Shown here: positions 48,175 through 60,922 of the stretch, in pieces
How the letters are laid out: the number at the start of each line of letters is the position of its first letter
How positions within the stretch are numbered: the stretch's first letter is position 1
Source: Ureibacillus xyleni
GTDB taxonomy: Bacteria; Bacillota; Bacilli; Bacillales_A; Planococcaceae
Assembly: GCF_900217795.1 (NCBI RefSeq)
Contig: NZ_OBMQ01000005.1
Coordinates: 186,001-250,000, forward strand
Length of the DNA: 64,000 bases
Direction of reading: 5' to 3'
Program-made: the position numbers and the translations under genes
Notes under the pieces: generated by a model
Told to the model about the DNA's origin: nothing
The model's input: only the letters and a program-made list of their open reading frames with translations
Databases searched by the model: none

Positions 48175-48458
48175 TGGAAGCACGTGATATCTTAAAACGT
48201 CCGGTCATTACTGAGCGTTCTTCTGAGCTTATGGCTGAGAAAAAATACACTTTTGAAGTTGACGTTCGTGCAAACAAAACTCAAGTTAAAGATGCTGTAG
48301 AAGAAATCTTTGATGTAAAAGTTGATAAAGTTAATATCATGAACTATAAAGGTAAATTCAAACGTGTTGGTAAATTTGGCGGATACACAAACAAACGTCG
48401 TAAAGCAATCGTTAAATTAACTGCTGATAGCAAAGAAATCGAAATATTTGATATCTAA
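48174..48458 (+). CDS. rplW: 50S ribosomal protein L23
   Basis: L23 lies at the tunnel exit and docks trigger factor and SRP. The 94 residues include [37 protein letters not shown] and the Lys-rich extension [19 protein letters not shown]. It starts at the rplD stop (TAATG) with GAGGTG upstream, indicating translational coupling. Confidence 0.97.
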   Translation: MEARDILKRPVITERSSELMAEKKYTFEVDVRANKTQVKDAVEEIFDVKVDKVNIMNYKGKFKRVGKFGGYTNKRRKAIVKLTADSKEIEIFDI

Positions 48459-48506
48459 TTCCTATAAAGAACTAGATTTTTAACATTCAAGAAGGAGGGA
48501 AAACAA

Positions 48507-49337
48507 ATGGCGATTAAAAAGTATAAACCAACCTCAAATGGTCGTCGTAATATGACGTCATCTGACTTTGCGGAAATCACAACTAATAAGCCTGAAAAGT
48601 CATTATTAGCTCCAAAAAAACGCAAAGCTGGTCGTAATAACCAAGGTAAAATTACTGTTCGTCATCACGGTGGTGGTCACAAGAAACAATACCGCGTAAT
48701 CGACTTTAAACGTATTAAAGACGGTATCCCAGGACGCGTTGCCACAATCGAATATGATCCAAACCGTTCTGCAAACATCGCATTAATCAATTATGCTGAC
48801 GGAGAAAAACGTTACATCTTAGCTCCAAAAGGATTGGAAGTTGGTCAAACAATCGTTTCTGGTCCAGATGCTGATATTAAAGTGGGTAACGCTTTACCAT
48901 TAGCAAACATTCCAATGGGTACAACAATCCATAACATCGAATTAAAACCTGGTAAAGGCGGTCAATTAGTACGTTCTGCTGGTACTTCTGCACAAGTACT
49001 TGGTCGTGAAGGCAAATACGTAATCATCCGTCTACAATCTGGTGAAGTTCGTTTAGTACTTGCTACTTGCCGTGCTACAATCGGTCAAGTTGGTAACGAA
49101 CAACATGAGCTTATCCACATCGGTAAAGCAGGTCGTACTCGTTGGTTAGGTAAACGCCCAACAGTTCGTGGTTCTGTAATGAACCCTAATGATCACCCAC
49201 ACGGTGGTGGTGAAGGACGTTCTCCAATCGGACGTAAATCTCCAATGACACCATGGGGCAAACCAGCTCTTGGTTACAAAACTCGCAAGAAGAAAAACAA
49301 AACTAATAAGTTAATTATTCGTTCTCGCAAAAAATAA
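48507..49337 (+). CDS. rplB: 50S ribosomal protein L2
   Basis: L2 is essential for subunit joining and peptidyl-transfer. The 276-residue protein shows [34 protein letters not shown], and the C-terminal [20 protein letters not shown] with the conserved His. AGGAGGG lies upstream of the ATG. Full length, standard order in the S10 cluster. Confidence 0.98.
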   Translation: MAIKKYKPTSNGRRNMTSSDFAEITTNKPEKSLLAPKKRKAGRNNQGKITVRHHGGGHKKQYRVIDFKRIKDGIPGRVATIEYDPNRSANIALINYADGEKRYILAPKGLEVGQTIVSGPDADIKVGNALPLANIPMGTTIHNIELKPGKGGQLVRSAGTSAQVLGREGKYVIIRLQSGEVRLVLATCRATIGQVGNEQHELIHIGKAGRTRWLGKRPTVRGSVMNPNDHPHGGGEGRSPIGRKSPMTPWGKPALGYKTRKKKNKTNKLIIRSRKK

Positions 49338-49397
49338 TGTGATTGTACTGCGGTTCGCTAGTCGTGCCGTGGTGAGTCACGAAAGGGAGGTTCCTAA

Positions 49398-49676
49398 ATG
49401 GGTCGCAGCTTGAAAAAAGGACCTTTTGTCGATGACCACTTAATGAAAAAGGTTGAAGCACAAGAGAGTTCTGAGAAAAAACAAGTTATTAAAACTTGGT
49501 CTCGCCGTTCTACTATCTTCCCGAACTTCATCGGATTAACAATCGCTGTATATGATGGACGTAAACATGTTCCTGTATACGTGACAGAAGATATGGTAGG
49601 TCACAAGTTAGGCGAATTCGCACCAACACGTACTTATAAAGGTCACGGTGCAGATGACAAGAAAACAAGACGCTAA
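49398..49676 (+). CDS. rpsS: 30S ribosomal protein S19
   Basis: S19 is at the top of the 30S head and touches the 50S bridge. The 92 residues begin [20 protein letters not shown] and hold [36 protein letters not shown] precedes the ATG. The 60-base gap before it contains a short inverted repeat but no terminator. Confidence 0.98.
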   Translation: MGRSLKKGPFVDDHLMKKVEAQESSEKKQVIKTWSRRSTIFPNFIGLTIAVYDGRKHVPVYVTEDMVGHKLGEFAPTRTYKGHGADDKKTRR

Positions 49677-49698
49677 TTTTGGAAGGAGGTAAATCCTA

Positions 49699-50043
49699 AT
49701 GACACAAGCTAAAGCTATCGCTCGCACAGTGCGCATCGCTCCTCGTAAAGTTCGTCTAGTAGTAGACTTAATCAGAGGTAAGCAAGTTGGTGAAGCAGTT
49801 GCAATTTTACGTCATACTCCAAAAGCGGCGTCTCCAGTCGTTGAGAAAGTATTAAAATCTGCAGTTGCTAACGCTGAGCACAACTATGAATTAGATGTAA
49901 ACAACTTAGTTGTTTCTGAAATCTTTGTTGACGAAGGTCCAACATTAAAACGTTTCCGTCCACGTGCACAAGGACGTGCAAGCGCAATTAACAAACGCAC
50001 AAGCCACATTACTGTTGTGGTATCTGAGAAGAAGGAGGGTTAA
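49699..50043 (+). CDS. rplV: 50S ribosomal protein L22
   Basis: L22 lines the exit tunnel with a long beta hairpin. The 114-residue protein has the [18 protein letters not shown] start and the tunnel loop [29 protein letters not shown], the macrolide-linked region, without insertions or deletions visible. AAGGAGG precedes the ATG. Confidence 0.98.
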   Translation: MTQAKAIARTVRIAPRKVRLVVDLIRGKQVGEAVAILRHTPKAASPVVEKVLKSAVANAEHNYELDVNNLVVSEIFVDEGPTLKRFRPRAQGRASAINKRTSHITVVVSEKKEG

Positions 50044-50046
50044 TCC

Positions 50047-50703
50047 GTGGGTCAAAAAGTACATCCAATAGGACTACGAGTTGGTATTATTCGTGATTGG
50101 GAGTCAAAATGGTACGCTGAAAAAGACTATGCGACATTACTTCACGAAGATATTAAAATTCGTAAATATATCGAAGCTGCTTTAAAAGATGCATCTGTAT
50201 CTAAAGTAGAAATCGAACGCGCAGCAAACCGCGTAAACATTACAATTCACACAGCGAAACCAGGTATGGTAATCGGTAAAGGCGGTACAGAAGTTGAAAA
50301 CTTACGTAAATACCTTAACGATTTAACTGGCAAACGTGTACACATTAATATCGTAGAAATCAAAAAAGCTGATCTTGATGCTCGTTTAGTAGCAGAAAAC
50401 ATCGCTCGTCAACTTGAGAACCGCGTATCATTCCGCCGTGCTCAAAAACAAGCAATCCAACGCACAATCCGTGCTGGTGCAAAAGGAATTAAAACACAAG
50501 TATCTGGACGTTTAGGTGGCGCTGATATCGCGCGTGCTGAACATTATAGTGAAGGAACAGTTCCACTTCATACTCTTCGTGCTGACATCGACTATGCTCA
50601 TGCTGAAGCAGACACTACTTATGGTAAATTAGGTGTTAAAGTATGGATTTACCGTGGTGAAGTCCTTCCTACTAAGAAGAACTCTGTGGAAGGAGGCAAA
50701 TAA
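50047..50703 (+). CDS. rpsC: 30S ribosomal protein S3
   Basis: S3 forms part of the mRNA entry site and has helicase function with S4. The 218 residues include [23 protein letters not shown], a KH domain with [18 protein letters not shown], and the C-terminal [21 protein letters not shown]. Start GTG follows the rplV stop by three bases, with AAGGAGGG inside the end of rplV. Confidence 0.98.
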   Translation: MGQKVHPIGLRVGIIRDWESKWYAEKDYATLLHEDIKIRKYIEAALKDASVSKVEIERAANRVNITIHTAKPGMVIGKGGTEVENLRKYLNDLTGKRVHINIVEIKKADLDARLVAENIARQLENRVSFRRAQKQAIQRTIRAGAKGIKTQVSGRLGGADIARAEHYSEGTVPLHTLRADIDYAHAEADTTYGKLGVKVWIYRGEVLPTKKNSVEGGK

Positions 50704-50705
50704 TT

Positions 50706-51330
<625 letters not shown>

Positions 51331-51347
51331 TAAGGAGGTTTGAAAGA

Positions 51348-51611
51348 ATGACTGAGCGTAACCAACGCAAAGTTTACACAGGCCGTGTTGTTTCAGATAA
51401 AATGGACAAAACAGTAACTGTTCTTGTTGAAACTTATAAGAAACACAAATTATACGGAAAACGTGTAAAATACTCTAAAAAATTCAAGGCTCATGATGAG
51501 TTAAACGAAGCGAAAATCGGTGATATCGTTCGTATCATGGAAACTCGCCCGCTATCAGCTACTAAACGTTTCCGTCTAGTGGAAGTTGTAGAAAAAGCGG
51601 TTATTATTTAA
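51348..51611 (+). CDS. rpsQ: 30S ribosomal protein S17
   Basis: S17 is a primary 16S rRNA-binding protein with an OB fold. The 87 residues include [41 protein letters not shown] and [28 protein letters not shown] precedes the ATG; 17 bases after rpmC. Confidence 0.98.
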   Translation: MTERNQRKVYTGRVVSDKMDKTVTVLVETYKKHKLYGKRVKYSKKFKAHDELNEAKIGDIVRIMETRPLSATKRFRLVEVVEKAVII

Positions 51612-51654
51612 TAACATTTCGGAAACATTTAAATTCCGAAGGGAGGTAACCTAA

Positions 51655-52023
51655 GTGATCCAACAAGAAACTCGTATGAAAGTTGCTGACAACTCAGGTG
51701 CACGTGAAGTTTTAACAATTAAAGTGCTTGGTGGTTCTGGCCGTAAAACTGCTAATATCGGAGATATCGTAGTTGTTACAGTTAAGAAAGCAACACCAGG
51801 AGGCGTTGTCAAGAAAGGTGACGTTGTTAAGGCTGTTGTCGTTCGCACAAAATCTGGTGTACGCCGTAAAGATGGTACTTATATCAAATTTGATGAAAAT
51901 GCTTGCGTAATCATTAAAGACGATAAGTCACCACGCGGAACTCGTATTTTCGGGCCTGTTGCTCGTGAATTACGTGATAGCAACTTCATGAAAATCGTTT
52001 CATTAGCTCCAGAAGTTCTTTAA
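51655..52023 (+). CDS. rplN: 50S ribosomal protein L14
   Basis: L14 sits at the subunit interface. The 122 residues begin [20 protein letters not shown] and include [29 protein letters not shown] (split at the Arg). GTG start with GGGAGG upstream. First gene of the spc part of the cluster. Confidence 0.98.
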   Translation: MIQQETRMKVADNSGAREVLTIKVLGGSGRKTANIGDIVVVTVKKATPGGVVKKGDVVKAVVVRTKSGVRRKDGTYIKFDENACVIIKDDKSPRGTRIFGPVARELRDSNFMKIVSLAPEVL

Positions 52024-52060
52024 TTTCATGAGAGTACCAATCAAGGAGGTGCGACACATA

Positions 52061-52369
52061 ATGCATGTAAAAAAGGGTGACAAAGTCAAAGTTATCACTG
52101 GTAAAGATAAAGGTAAAGTAGGCGTAGTTTTAGCAGCTTTCCCTAAACAAGACCGTGTTCTTGTTGAAGGTGTAAACATTGTGAAAAAACACGTTAAACC
52201 TAACCAGTTAAACCCACAAGGTGGTATTGTTAGCCAAGAAGCAGCAATCCACGTTTCGAACGTAATGCTAATCGATCCTAAATCTGGCGAGCCGACTCGC
52301 GTAGGTTACAAAATCGAAGACGGCAAAAAAGTTCGTGTTGCAAAAAAATCAGGTGCAGTAATCGACTAA
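52061..52369 (+). CDS. rplX: 50S ribosomal protein L24
   Basis: L24 initiates 50S assembly; it has an N-terminal KOW domain. The 102 residues show [37 protein letters not shown] and [22 protein letters not shown]. The ATG at 52061 has AAGGAGGTG upstream; an earlier ATG adds eleven unusual residues. Confidence 0.97.
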   Translation: MHVKKGDKVKVITGKDKGKVGVVLAAFPKQDRVLVEGVNIVKKHVKPNQLNPQGGIVSQEAAIHVSNVMLIDPKSGEPTRVGYKIEDGKKVRVAKKSGAVID

Positions 52370-52397
52370 TAAGTAAATTGAGAAGGGAGGTACGAAC

Positions 52398-52937
52398 ATG
52401 AGCCGCCTAAAAGAAAAATATACAAAAGAAGTTTCTCCAGCTCTTATGAGCAAATTTGGATATAAATCAGTAATGCAAGTGCCAAAAGTTGAAAAAATCG
52501 TAATCAACATGGGTGTTGGTGACGCTGTACAAAACTCTAAAGCATTAGATTCTGCTGTAGAAGAATTAACAATCATCACTGGTCAAAAACCAGTTGTAAC
52601 TAAAGCTAAAAAATCGATCGCAGGTTTCCGCTTACGTGAAGGTATGGCAATCGGTGCAAAAGTTACATTACGTGGTGAACGTATGTATGAATTCTTGGAT
52701 AAATTAATCGCTATCGCACTTCCACGTGTACGTGACTTCCATGGTGTTTCTAAAAAATCATTCGATGGTCGCGGTAACTACACTTTAGGTGTTAAAGAAC
52801 AATTAATTTTCCCAGAGATCGATTACGATAAAGTTTCAAAAGTACGCGGTATGGACATCGTGATCGTAACAACTGCGAATTCTGACGAAGAAGCTCGCGA
52901 GTTATTGACACAATTCGGTATGCCGTTCCAAAAGTAA
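52398..52937 (+). CDS. rplE: 50S ribosomal protein L5
   Basis: L5 binds 5S rRNA and contacts the 30S head. The 179 residues include [41 protein letters not shown] (read in pieces), [23 protein letters not shown] and [24 protein letters not shown] before the ATG. Confidence 0.98.
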   Translation: MSRLKEKYTKEVSPALMSKFGYKSVMQVPKVEKIVINMGVGDAVQNSKALDSAVEELTIITGQKPVVTKAKKSIAGFRLREGMAIGAKVTLRGERMYEFLDKLIAIALPRVRDFHGVSKKSFDGRGNYTLGVKEQLIFPEIDYDKVSKVRGMDIVIVTTANSDEEARELLTQFGMPFQK

Positions 52938-52940
52938 TAA

Positions 52941-53144
<204 letters not shown>

Positions 53145-53173
53145 TCCCCGAAATTGGGAAGGAGGTAAAATCA

Positions 53174-53572
53174 ATGACAATGTCAGATCCAATTGCAGAT
53201 ATGCTGACTCGCATCCGTAATGCGAACATGGTTCGTCACGAAAAATTAGAAGTACCTGCTTCTAATTTAAAGAAAGAAATCGCTGAAATCTTAAAGCGTG
53301 AAGGTTTCGTTCGTGATGTTGAGTATGTTGAAGATAATAAGCAAGGTATCATCCGTATCTTCTTAAAATATGGAAGAGATAACGAACGTGTTATCACTGG
53401 TTTAAAACGTATTTCAAAACCTGGCTTACGTGTATACGCTAAAACTAACGAAGTACCAAAAGTACTTAATGGTTTAGGTATCGCTTTAGTATCTACTTCT
53501 CAAGGTGTACTAACTGATAAAGAAGCACGTGCTAAACAAGTTGGCGGAGAAATCTTAGCTTACATTTGGTAA
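53174..53572 (+). CDS. rpsH: 30S ribosomal protein S8
   Basis: S8 organises the 16S rRNA central domain and in other bacteria represses the spc operon. The 132 residues include [15 protein letters not shown], the [25 protein letters not shown] segment and [20 protein letters not shown]. An ATG six bases later is an alternative; AAGGAGG fits 53174 better. Confidence 0.97.
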   Translation: MTMSDPIADMLTRIRNANMVRHEKLEVPASNLKKEIAEILKREGFVRDVEYVEDNKQGIIRIFLKYGRDNERVITGLKRISKPGLRVYAKTNEVPKVLNGLGIALVSTSQGVLTDKEARAKQVGGEILAYIW

Positions 53573-53602
53573 TTAGTAATATATGAATGGAGGTGCAACT
53601 AA

Positions 53603-54142
53603 ATGTCTCGTGTAGGTAAAAAACCAATCGAGGTTCCAGCTAACGTTACTGTGACTGTTGCTGAAGACAACACAGTTACTGTTAAAGGACCAAAAGGCGA
53701 ATTAACTCGTCAATTCAATACTGAAATGAAATTTGAGCAAGAAGGCAACATCATTACGATCGTTCGTCCTTCTGAATCAAAAGAACACCGTACTATCCAT
53801 GGTACAACTCGTGCGCTATTAGCAAACATGGTAACTGGTGTTTCTGAAGGATTCTCTCGTTCACTAGAACTTATCGGTGTCGGTTACCGTGCGCAATTAC
53901 AAGGTAAAAAGCTTGTTCTAAACGTAGGGTACTCTCATCCAGTAGAGTTCACACCTGAAGAAGGTCTAGAAGTGGAAGTTCCTTCAAACACTAAAGTGAT
54001 CGTTAAAGGTATTAGCAAGGAACGTGTTGGTGCTTTAGCATCTAACATTCGTGACGTTCGTCCACCAGAGCCATACAAAGGTAAAGGTATTCGTTATGAA
54101 GGCGAATATGTACGTCGTAAAGAAGGTAAAACAGGTAAATAA
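53603..54142 (+). CDS. rplF: 50S ribosomal protein L6
   Basis: L6 lies near the factor-binding site. The 179 residues form two similar domains: [45 protein letters not shown] and [32 protein letters not shown] precedes the ATG. Confidence 0.98.
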   Translation: MSRVGKKPIEVPANVTVTVAEDNTVTVKGPKGELTRQFNTEMKFEQEGNIITIVRPSESKEHRTIHGTTRALLANMVTGVSEGFSRSLELIGVGYRAQLQGKKLVLNVGYSHPVEFTPEEGLEVEVPSNTKVIVKGISKERVGALASNIRDVRPPEPYKGKGIRYEGEYVRRKEGKTGK

Positions 54143-54175
54143 TGCTCTAAGAAGCGTTAGAAAGGAGTGACCTCT

Positions 54176-54535
54176 GTGATTACGAAACAAGATAAAAATC
54201 AAGTTCGTAAAAAACGTCATGCGCGTGTACGTTCTAAAATCTCAGGTACTGCTGAGCGTCCACGTTTAAACGTATTCCGTTCAAACAAGAACATTTATGC
54301 GCAAATTATTGACGATGTTGCTGGTGTTACACTTGTTAGTGCATCAACTCAAGAAAATGGTTTTGAGGGTGCAGGTAGCAATGTAGAAGCTGCAACTAAA
54401 ATCGGTGAAACAATCGCTAAACGCGCTGCGGAAAAAAATATTACTGCTGTTGTATTTGACCGTGGTGGTTACTTATATCATGGACGTGTAAAAGCTTTAG
54501 CTGAAGCTGCACGTGAAAACGGCTTAGAATTTTAA
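54176..54535 (+). CDS. rplR: 50S ribosomal protein L18
   Basis: L18 delivers 5S rRNA to the large subunit. The 119 residues start [19 protein letters not shown] and hold [24 protein letters not shown] and [24 protein letters not shown]. The GTG at 54176 is eight bases after AAAGGAG; a GTG nine bases earlier overlaps the site. Confidence 0.97.
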   Translation: MITKQDKNQVRKKRHARVRSKISGTAERPRLNVFRSNKNIYAQIIDDVAGVTLVSASTQENGFEGAGSNVEAATKIGETIAKRAAEKNITAVVFDRGGYLYHGRVKALAEAARENGLEF

Positions 54536-54556
54536 TAAGAAGGAGGGACATACTTC

Positions 54557-55057
54557 ATGAGTCGCATTGACGCAAACAAACTTGAACTTGAAGAACGCGT
54601 AGTTACAATTAACCGCGTTGCAAAAGTTGTTAAAGGTGGACGTCGCTTCCGCTTTACAGCACTAGTTGTTGTAGGTGATAAAAACGGTCATGTAGGTTTT
54701 GGTACTGGTAAAGCTCAAGAGGTTCCAGACGCAATCCGCAAAGCTGTAGAAGACGCGAAGAAAAACTTAATCGAAGTGCCACTTGTTGGTGGAACAACTC
54801 CACATGACGTGGTTGGTCGCTTCGGAGCAGGTCAAATCTTAATTAAACCTGCAGCTCCTGGTACTGGAGTTATTGCTGGTGGTCCTGTACGTGCTGTACT
54901 TGAACTTGCTGGTGTTACTGATATTCTTTCAAAATCTCTTGGTTCTAACACACCAATTAACATGGTGCGTGCAACTATCGCAGGTTTAAATGAATTAAAA
55001 CGCGCAGAGGAAGTTGCAAAACTTCGCGGTAAATCAGTGGAAGAACTATTAGGTTAA
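54557..55057 (+). CDS. rpsE: 30S ribosomal protein S5
   Basis: S5 affects decoding fidelity and mRNA entry. The 166 residues include [28 protein letters not shown] and [29 protein letters not shown]. The loop around VKGGRRF where spectinomycin resistance can arise has no visible deletion. AAGGAGG precedes the ATG. Confidence 0.98.
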   Translation: MSRIDANKLELEERVVTINRVAKVVKGGRRFRFTALVVVGDKNGHVGFGTGKAQEVPDAIRKAVEDAKKNLIEVPLVGGTTPHDVVGRFGAGQILIKPAAPGTGVIAGGPVRAVLELAGVTDILSKSLGSNTPINMVRATIAGLNELKRAEEVAKLRGKSVEELLG

Positions 55058-55071
55058 GGGGGGGAATTATA

Positions 55072-55254
55072 ATGGCAAATAAATTAGAAATTACCCTTAC
55101 TAAATCTTTGATCGGTACAAAACCAGGGCAACGTAAAATCATTGAAGCATTAGGTTTACGCAAAGTAAACTCTACTGTTGAACAAGCTGATAACGCTGCT
55201 ATCCGTGGTATGATTGATAAAGTAGCTCACTTAGTTACTGTAAAAGAAAATTAA
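55072..55254 (+). CDS. rpmD: 50S ribosomal protein L30
   Basis: L30 is a 60-residue protein: [34 protein letters not shown] is the typical start. AGGGGGGG lies before the ATG. Between rpsE and rplO as expected. Confidence 0.97.
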   Translation: MANKLEITLTKSLIGTKPGQRKIIEALGLRKVNSTVEQADNAAIRGMIDKVAHLVTVKEN

Positions 55255-55287
55255 TTTTTAAACTTTGAACAAGGAGGTGCCACCTAT

Positions 55288-55728
55288 ATGAAACTTCATG
55301 AGTTAAAACCAGCAGAAGGTTCTCGTAAAGAACGCAACCGTGTTGGTCGTGGTATCGGTTCTGGTAATGGTAAAACTGCAGGTAAAGGTCATAAAGGTCA
55401 AAACGCTCGTTCTGGCGGCGGCGTTCGTCCTGGATTTGAGGGGGGTCAAAACCCACTATTCCGTCGTTTACCAAAACGTGGCTTTACGAACATTAACCGT
55501 AAAGAATACGCTATCTTGAACCTTGATGCATTAAATCGTTTCGAAGACGGCGCAGAAGTAACACCTGCATTGTTATTAGAAACTGGAGTTGTAAGCAGTG
55601 AAAAAGCTGGCATTAAGATTCTAGGTAATGGAACTCTTAATAAAAAGCTTACTGTGAAAGCTCATAAGTTCTCTGCTTCAGCTAAAGAAGCTATCGAGAA
55701 CGCTGGCGGAACAACTGAGGTGATTTAA
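55288..55728 (+). CDS. rplO: 50S ribosomal protein L15
   Basis: L15 is a late assembly protein with a Gly-rich extended N-terminus. The 146 residues contain [38 protein letters not shown] (in pieces), [18 protein letters not shown] and the C-terminal [22 protein letters not shown] precedes the ATG. Its stop overlaps the secY start by one base. Confidence 0.98.
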   Translation: MKLHELKPAEGSRKERNRVGRGIGSGNGKTAGKGHKGQNARSGGGVRPGFEGGQNPLFRRLPKRGFTNINRKEYAILNLDALNRFEDGAEVTPALLLETGVVSSEKAGIKILGNGTLNKKLTVKAHKFSASAKEAIENAGGTTEVI

Positions 55729-57023
55729 TGTTTCAAACAATCTCAAACTTTATGCGCGTTCGAGATATACGAAATAAAATCATTTTCACTCTCTTAATGT
55801 TGATTGTTTTTCGTATCGGGACTTTTATTCCGGTACCAAACGTCGACTCAGAAGTATTAAAGGTAGCCGATGAATTTAATTTAATTGGCTTCCTTAATAC
55901 ATTTGGCGGTGGTGCACTGTCTAACTTCTCAATTTTTGCATTGGGAATTATGCCTTACATTACTGCTTCCATTATTGTTCAACTATTACAAATGGATGTT
56001 GTACCTAAGTTTGCAGAATGGGCTAAACAAGGTGATGTTGGACGTCGTAAGCTTGCACAGTTTACACGTTATTTAACAATTGTTTTAGCGTTCATCCAGG
56101 CTTTCGCCATGTCATTTGGTTTTAATCAAATGTACGGTGGATCGTTAATTAAAGACACAAGTGTTTTGTCATACTTAACAATTGCAGTTGTATTAACTGG
56201 TGGTACTGCTTTCTTATTATGGTTAGGGGAACAAATTACTTCTCATGGTGTTGGAAACGGTATTTCAATCATTATCTTCGCAGGTATTGTTGCAGCTCTT
56301 CCAACTACTGTGAACCAAATTTATGCACAACAAATCGAGGATGCTGGTGATCAGTTATTCATTCGAATTGCTATCCTAGTATTACTTGCTTTGATTATGC
56401 TTGCAGTTGTAGTCGGTGTTATTTACTTCCAACAAGCGTTGCGTAAAATTCCGATTCAATATGCAAAACGAGTTGCGGGACGTACTGCTCAAGTTGGTGG
56501 ACAACAAACTCATTTACCGTTAAAAGTAAATGCTGCAGGGGTTATTCCGGTAATCTTTGCAATAGCGTTCATTGTTACACCTCAAACTTTAGCTACATTC
56601 TTCGGTCAAAATGATATCACTTCTTTCATTCAAAATACGTTTGATTATACAAAACCTGTTGGAATGATTATATATATTGCATTGATTGTTGCATTTACCT
56701 ACTTCTATGCATTTATTCAAGTGAATCCAGAAAACTTGACAGACAACTTGAAAAAACAAGGTGCTTATATTCCTGGTATTCGTCCGGGAAATGATACACA
56801 AGAATACTTAACAAAAGTTTTATATCGTTTAACATTTGTTGGTGCTATATTCTTAGTTGTAATCTCTGTATTACCGATACTATTTATTAATTTCATGAAT
56901 CTACCTGCTACGGCACAAATCGGTGGAACTAGTGTTATTATCGTTGTCGGTGTTGCATTAGAAACAATGAAACAATTAGAATCTCAATTAGTTAAACGTC
57001 ATTATAAAGGCTTTATGAAATAA
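55728..57023 (+). CDS. secY: Preprotein translocase subunit SecY
   Basis: SecY is the protein-conducting channel in the cytoplasmic membrane. The 431 residues have ten hydrophobic helices, with LGIMPYITASIIVQLLQMDVVP and KYARVAGR-type cytosolic loop (QYAKRVAGRTAQVGGQQTHLPLKVN read in pieces) and the C-terminal ETMKQLESQLVKRHYKGF. The ATG overlaps the rplO stop (TAATG); the binding site GAGGTGA lies in rplO. Works with SecE encoded earlier in this window. Confidence 0.98.
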   Translation: MFQTISNFMRVRDIRNKIIFTLLMLIVFRIGTFIPVPNVDSEVLKVADEFNLIGFLNTFGGGALSNFSIFALGIMPYITASIIVQLLQMDVVPKFAEWAKQGDVGRRKLAQFTRYLTIVLAFIQAFAMSFGFNQMYGGSLIKDTSVLSYLTIAVVLTGGTAFLLWLGEQITSHGVGNGISIIIFAGIVAALPTTVNQIYAQQIEDAGDQLFIRIAILVLLALIMLAVVVGVIYFQQALRKIPIQYAKRVAGRTAQVGGQQTHLPLKVNAAGVIPVIFAIAFIVTPQTLATFFGQNDITSFIQNTFDYTKPVGMIIYIALIVAFTYFYAFIQVNPENLTDNLKKQGAYIPGIRPGNDTQEYLTKVLYRLTFVGAIFLVVISVLPILFINFMNLPATAQIGGTSVIIVVGVALETMKQLESQLVKRHYKGFMK

Positions 57024-57069
57024 TTTGCAGGTTTTAGGAAACTCTTTGTTTCCTAACCCGCAGTATTAG

Positions 57070-57741
<672 letters not shown>

Positions 57742-58129
57742 TACCCGGCATTAGGCGAAAGTCAAACTGCTTTACTTGGGAGACGTGCGGAGGGCAACAT
57801 TAAAACATTATTTTTGAGAGTTGCAAAAGCATATTGTGCCCGGTATACACTCAAACAAAAGTGGGAAACTTTCCAACTTTTGAATAAGTGTTAGGGTTTC
57901 GTGGAAGCATCTGTATAAAGGGTATGAATCTCTCATCCAGACTTATCCGTAACCGGTTAGTCGTTCCTGGATTGTGTGAAGCGAAACCAGACGAGCGTCT
58001 TTCGAACATCTCTCACAATCCAAAGTTTATAATGTAGTTGCTTCTTACTGGAAGAAAACAGTTGCAATAATTCTCTATCTCGTGTAAGTTAGAGAATTGG
58101 GAATTGCATATAGAAGGGAGACAGGATTG
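57742..58129 (+). other. Non-coding stretch with strong RNA secondary structure between adk and infA
   Basis: The 388 bases hold no open frame worth reporting. Two strong folds are visible: (1) CAAAAGT.GGGAA with TTCC.ACTTTTG (57856-57882, 11 of 12 paired, three-base loop), further extended by ACACT with AGTGT; (2) TGGATTGTG.GA with TC.CACAATCCA (57968-58022), enclosing CGAAA..AGAC with GTCT..TTCG. It could be a leader of infA, a small RNA, or the scar of a lost map gene; I recognise no known RNA family. No clear terminator before infA is seen, so read-through into infA is likely. Confidence 0.5.
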
Positions 58130-58348
58130 ATGGCGAAAGACGATGTAATTGAAGTCGAAGGAACAGTTGTTGAGACTTTGCCAAACGCGATGTTTAAGGT
58201 AGAATTAGAAAATGGGCACACAGTGCTAGCACACGTATCTGGAAAGATTCGTATGCACTTTATTAGAATTTTACCAGGAGATAAGGTTACTATCGAGTTA
58301 TCTCCATATGATTTAACTCGCGGTCGTATCACATACCGTTTTAAATAA
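58130..58348 (+). CDS. infA: Translation initiation factor IF-1
   Basis: IF-1 is an OB-fold protein that blocks the ribosomal A site during initiation. The 72 residues include [39 protein letters not shown] (in pieces) and RIRYRFK-like end (RITYRFK). The ATG at 58130 has AAGGGAG; the frame extends eleven codons upstream without support. Confidence 0.98.
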   Translation: MAKDDVIEVEGTVVETLPNAMFKVELENGHTVLAHVSGKIRMHFIRILPGDKVTIELSPYDLTRGRITYRFK

Positions 58349-58385
58349 TCTTTTGCACTCCGGACTATTAAGGAGGTTGGGTTAG

Positions 58386-58499
<114 letters not shown>

Positions 58500-58522
58500 T
58501 TAGAAGGAGGTGCACTTAAAGT

Positions 58523-58888
58523 ATGGCACGTATTGCTGGTGTTGATATTCCTCGTGACAAACGCGTGGTAATTTCATTAACTTACATCTACGGAATTGGT
58601 AAAACAACATCTCAAAAAGTATTAGCTGCTGCTGGTGTTAACGCTGACACACGCGTTCGCGATCTTACTGAAGATGAGTTAAACAAAATCCGTGAACAAT
58701 TAGATAAATACAAAGTGGAAGGTGACTTACGTCGCGAAATTTCACTTAACATTAAACGCTTGATGGAAATCGGTTCATTCCGTGGTATCCGTCACCGTCG
58801 TGGTTTACCTGTTCGTGGTCAAAATACGAAAAACAATGCGCGTACGCGTAAAGGTCCTCGTAAAACTGTAGCGAACAAGAAAAAATAA
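58523..58888 (+). CDS. rpsM: 30S ribosomal protein S13
   Basis: S13 is in the 30S head and bridges to the 50S subunit. The 121 residues include [25 protein letters not shown] and the C-terminal [35 protein letters not shown] tail (in pieces) reaching P-site tRNA. AAGGAGGTG precedes the ATG. Confidence 0.98.
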   Translation: MARIAGVDIPRDKRVVISLTYIYGIGKTTSQKVLAAAGVNADTRVRDLTEDELNKIREQLDKYKVEGDLRREISLNIKRLMEIGSFRGIRHRRGLPVRGQNTKNNARTRKGPRKTVANKKK

Positions 58889-58895
58889 TAAGTAA

Positions 58896-59303
<408 letters not shown>

Positions 59304-59387
59304 TGGGTGCATCTCAAATCTAATTTGAGTTCATCATTGCTTGTACAAAACAAAAATCTTGTGCAAAATTTATAAAGTCAACACTTT

Positions 59388-59417
59388 TTGACTATTATGA
59401 TGTTATGAACCTATACA
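59388..59417 (+). promoter_or_regulatory. Possible promoter of rpoA-rplQ
   Basis: TTGACT and TATACA with an 18-base spacer in the rpsK-rpoA gap. Moderately convincing; rpoA is mostly expressed from upstream ribosomal promoters. Confidence 0.4.
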
Positions 59418-59445
59418 TTCGATGTTTTGAAGGAGGGTAAATTGA

Positions 59446-60390
59446 ATGATCGAAATTGAAAAACCAAAGATTGAAACTGTTGAGATCAGCGAAGATTCCA
59501 AATATGGTAAGTTTGTTGTAGAACCGCTTGAACGCGGCTATGGAAACACTTTGGGTAATTCTTTACGTCGTATCCTTCTGTCTTCTTTACCAGGAGCTGC
59601 TGTTACATCTATTCAAATTGATGGCGTGTTACACGAATTCTCTACTGTAGAAGGCGTTGTAGAAGACGTTGCTTCAATTATTCTGAATATCAAAAAGCTT
59701 GCACTAAAAATCTACTCTGACGAAGAAAAAGTTATTGAGATTGACGTGAAAGGTGATGCAACAGTTACAGCTGCCGATATTACGCATGACAGTGACGTAG
59801 AGATTTTAAATCCAGACCTACACATTGCACAAATCGCTAAAAATGGTCATCTACGTATGCGCATGTATGCTCGTCGTGGCCGTGGCTATACTCCTGCTGA
59901 TCAAAACAAACGTGAGGATCTAAGTATCGGCGTGATCCCGATCGACTCTATTTACACTCCAGTTTCACGCGTTAATTTTCAAGTGGAGAACACTCGTGTT
60001 GGACAAAACTCTGATTTCGACAAGTTATCACTTGATGTGTGGACAGATGGAAGCATCGGTCCAAAAGAGGCGATTTCGCTCGGAGCTAAAATTTTAACTG
60101 AGCACCTTAACATCTTCGTAGGCTTAACTAATGAAGCACAAACTGCTGAAATCATGGTCGAAAAAGAAGAGGATCAAAAAGAGAAAGTTTTAGAGATGAC
60201 GATTGAAGAACTAGATCTTTCTGTACGTTCTTACAACTGCTTAAAACGCGCTGGTATCAATACGGTATTAGAACTTGCGAATAAGTCAGAAGACGACATG
60301 ATGAAGGTACGTAATCTTGGTCGTAAATCGCTAGAAGAAGTTAAAGCGAAATTAGAAGAGCTTGGATTAGGACTGCGCAAAGAAGACTAA
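59446..60390 (+). CDS. rpoA: DNA-directed RNA polymerase subunit alpha
   Basis: Alpha dimerises to start RNA polymerase assembly and contacts promoters and activators. The 314 residues have the N-terminal domain with [26 protein letters not shown] and the C-terminal domain (about 245-310) with [22 protein letters not shown] and [19 protein letters not shown]. Aligned lengths agree with Bacillus. AAGGAGGG precedes the ATG. rplQ follows. Confidence 0.98.
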   Translation: MIEIEKPKIETVEISEDSKYGKFVVEPLERGYGNTLGNSLRRILLSSLPGAAVTSIQIDGVLHEFSTVEGVVEDVASIILNIKKLALKIYSDEEKVIEIDVKGDATVTAADITHDSDVEILNPDLHIAQIAKNGHLRMRMYARRGRGYTPADQNKREDLSIGVIPIDSIYTPVSRVNFQVENTRVGQNSDFDKLSLDVWTDGSIGPKEAISLGAKILTEHLNIFVGLTNEAQTAEIMVEKEEDQKEKVLEMTIEELDLSVRSYNCLKRAGINTVLELANKSEDDMMKVRNLGRKSLEEVKAKLEELGLGLRKED

Positions 60391-60437
60391 TCAAGTGATT
60401 GAATTTATATAGTTCTGAAATAAAGGAGGGAACATCC

Positions 60438-60818
60438 ATGGGTTACAGAAAACTTGGTCGTACAAGTTCTCAACGTAAAGCGTTACTACGTGATTTAGCT
60501 ACTGACTTAATCATTAACGAACGCATTGAAACAACTGAAGCACGTGCGAAAGAATTACGTTCAGTTGTTGAAAAAATGATTACTTTAGGTAAACGTGGAG
60601 ACTTACATGCTCGTCGTCAAGCGGCTGCATTTATCCGTCGTGAAGTAGTAACAACTACAGACGAAGAAGGTAACGAAACAACTTCATTTGCACTTCAAAA
60701 ATTATTTAATGATGTTGCACCACGTTATACTGACCGTCAAGGTGGTTACACTCGTATTCTTAAAGTAGGTCCTCGCCGTGGTGACGGTGCGCCTGTAGTT
60801 GTAATTGAATTAGTATAA
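60438..60818 (+). CDS. rplQ: 50S ribosomal protein L17
   Basis: L17 is at the tunnel exit of the 50S subunit. The 126 residues include [49 protein letters not shown] and [20 protein letters not shown]. The ATG at 60438 follows AAGGAGGG; an upstream GTG-like start adds 13 unusual residues. Last gene of the alpha operon, closed by a terminator. Confidence 0.97.
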   Translation: MGYRKLGRTSSQRKALLRDLATDLIINERIETTEARAKELRSVVEKMITLGKRGDLHARRQAAAFIRREVVTTTDEEGNETTSFALQKLFNDVAPRYTDRQGGYTRILKVGPRRGDGAPVVVIELV

Positions 60819-60840
60819 TTTAGTTAAGCTACTTGCAATT

Positions 60841-60884
60841 GAGGGTGTCCGGTTCACCGGTTGAACCCGGACACCTCTTTTTTT
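60841..60884 (+). terminator. Intrinsic terminator of the S10-spc-alpha cluster
   Basis: GAGG.TGTCCGG and CCGGACACCTC form an 11-pair stem with one bulged G, followed by T8. Confidence 0.9.
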
Positions 60885-60922
60885 AAATAATGATTTATAC
60901 GACAATAAAATGGCATGAGCGT

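Noticed and set aside
57742-58129. A known riboswitch or T box before infA
   Set aside because: No T box sequence, no recognised riboswitch core and no terminator with a T run were found, so it is reported only as an unassigned structured stretch.
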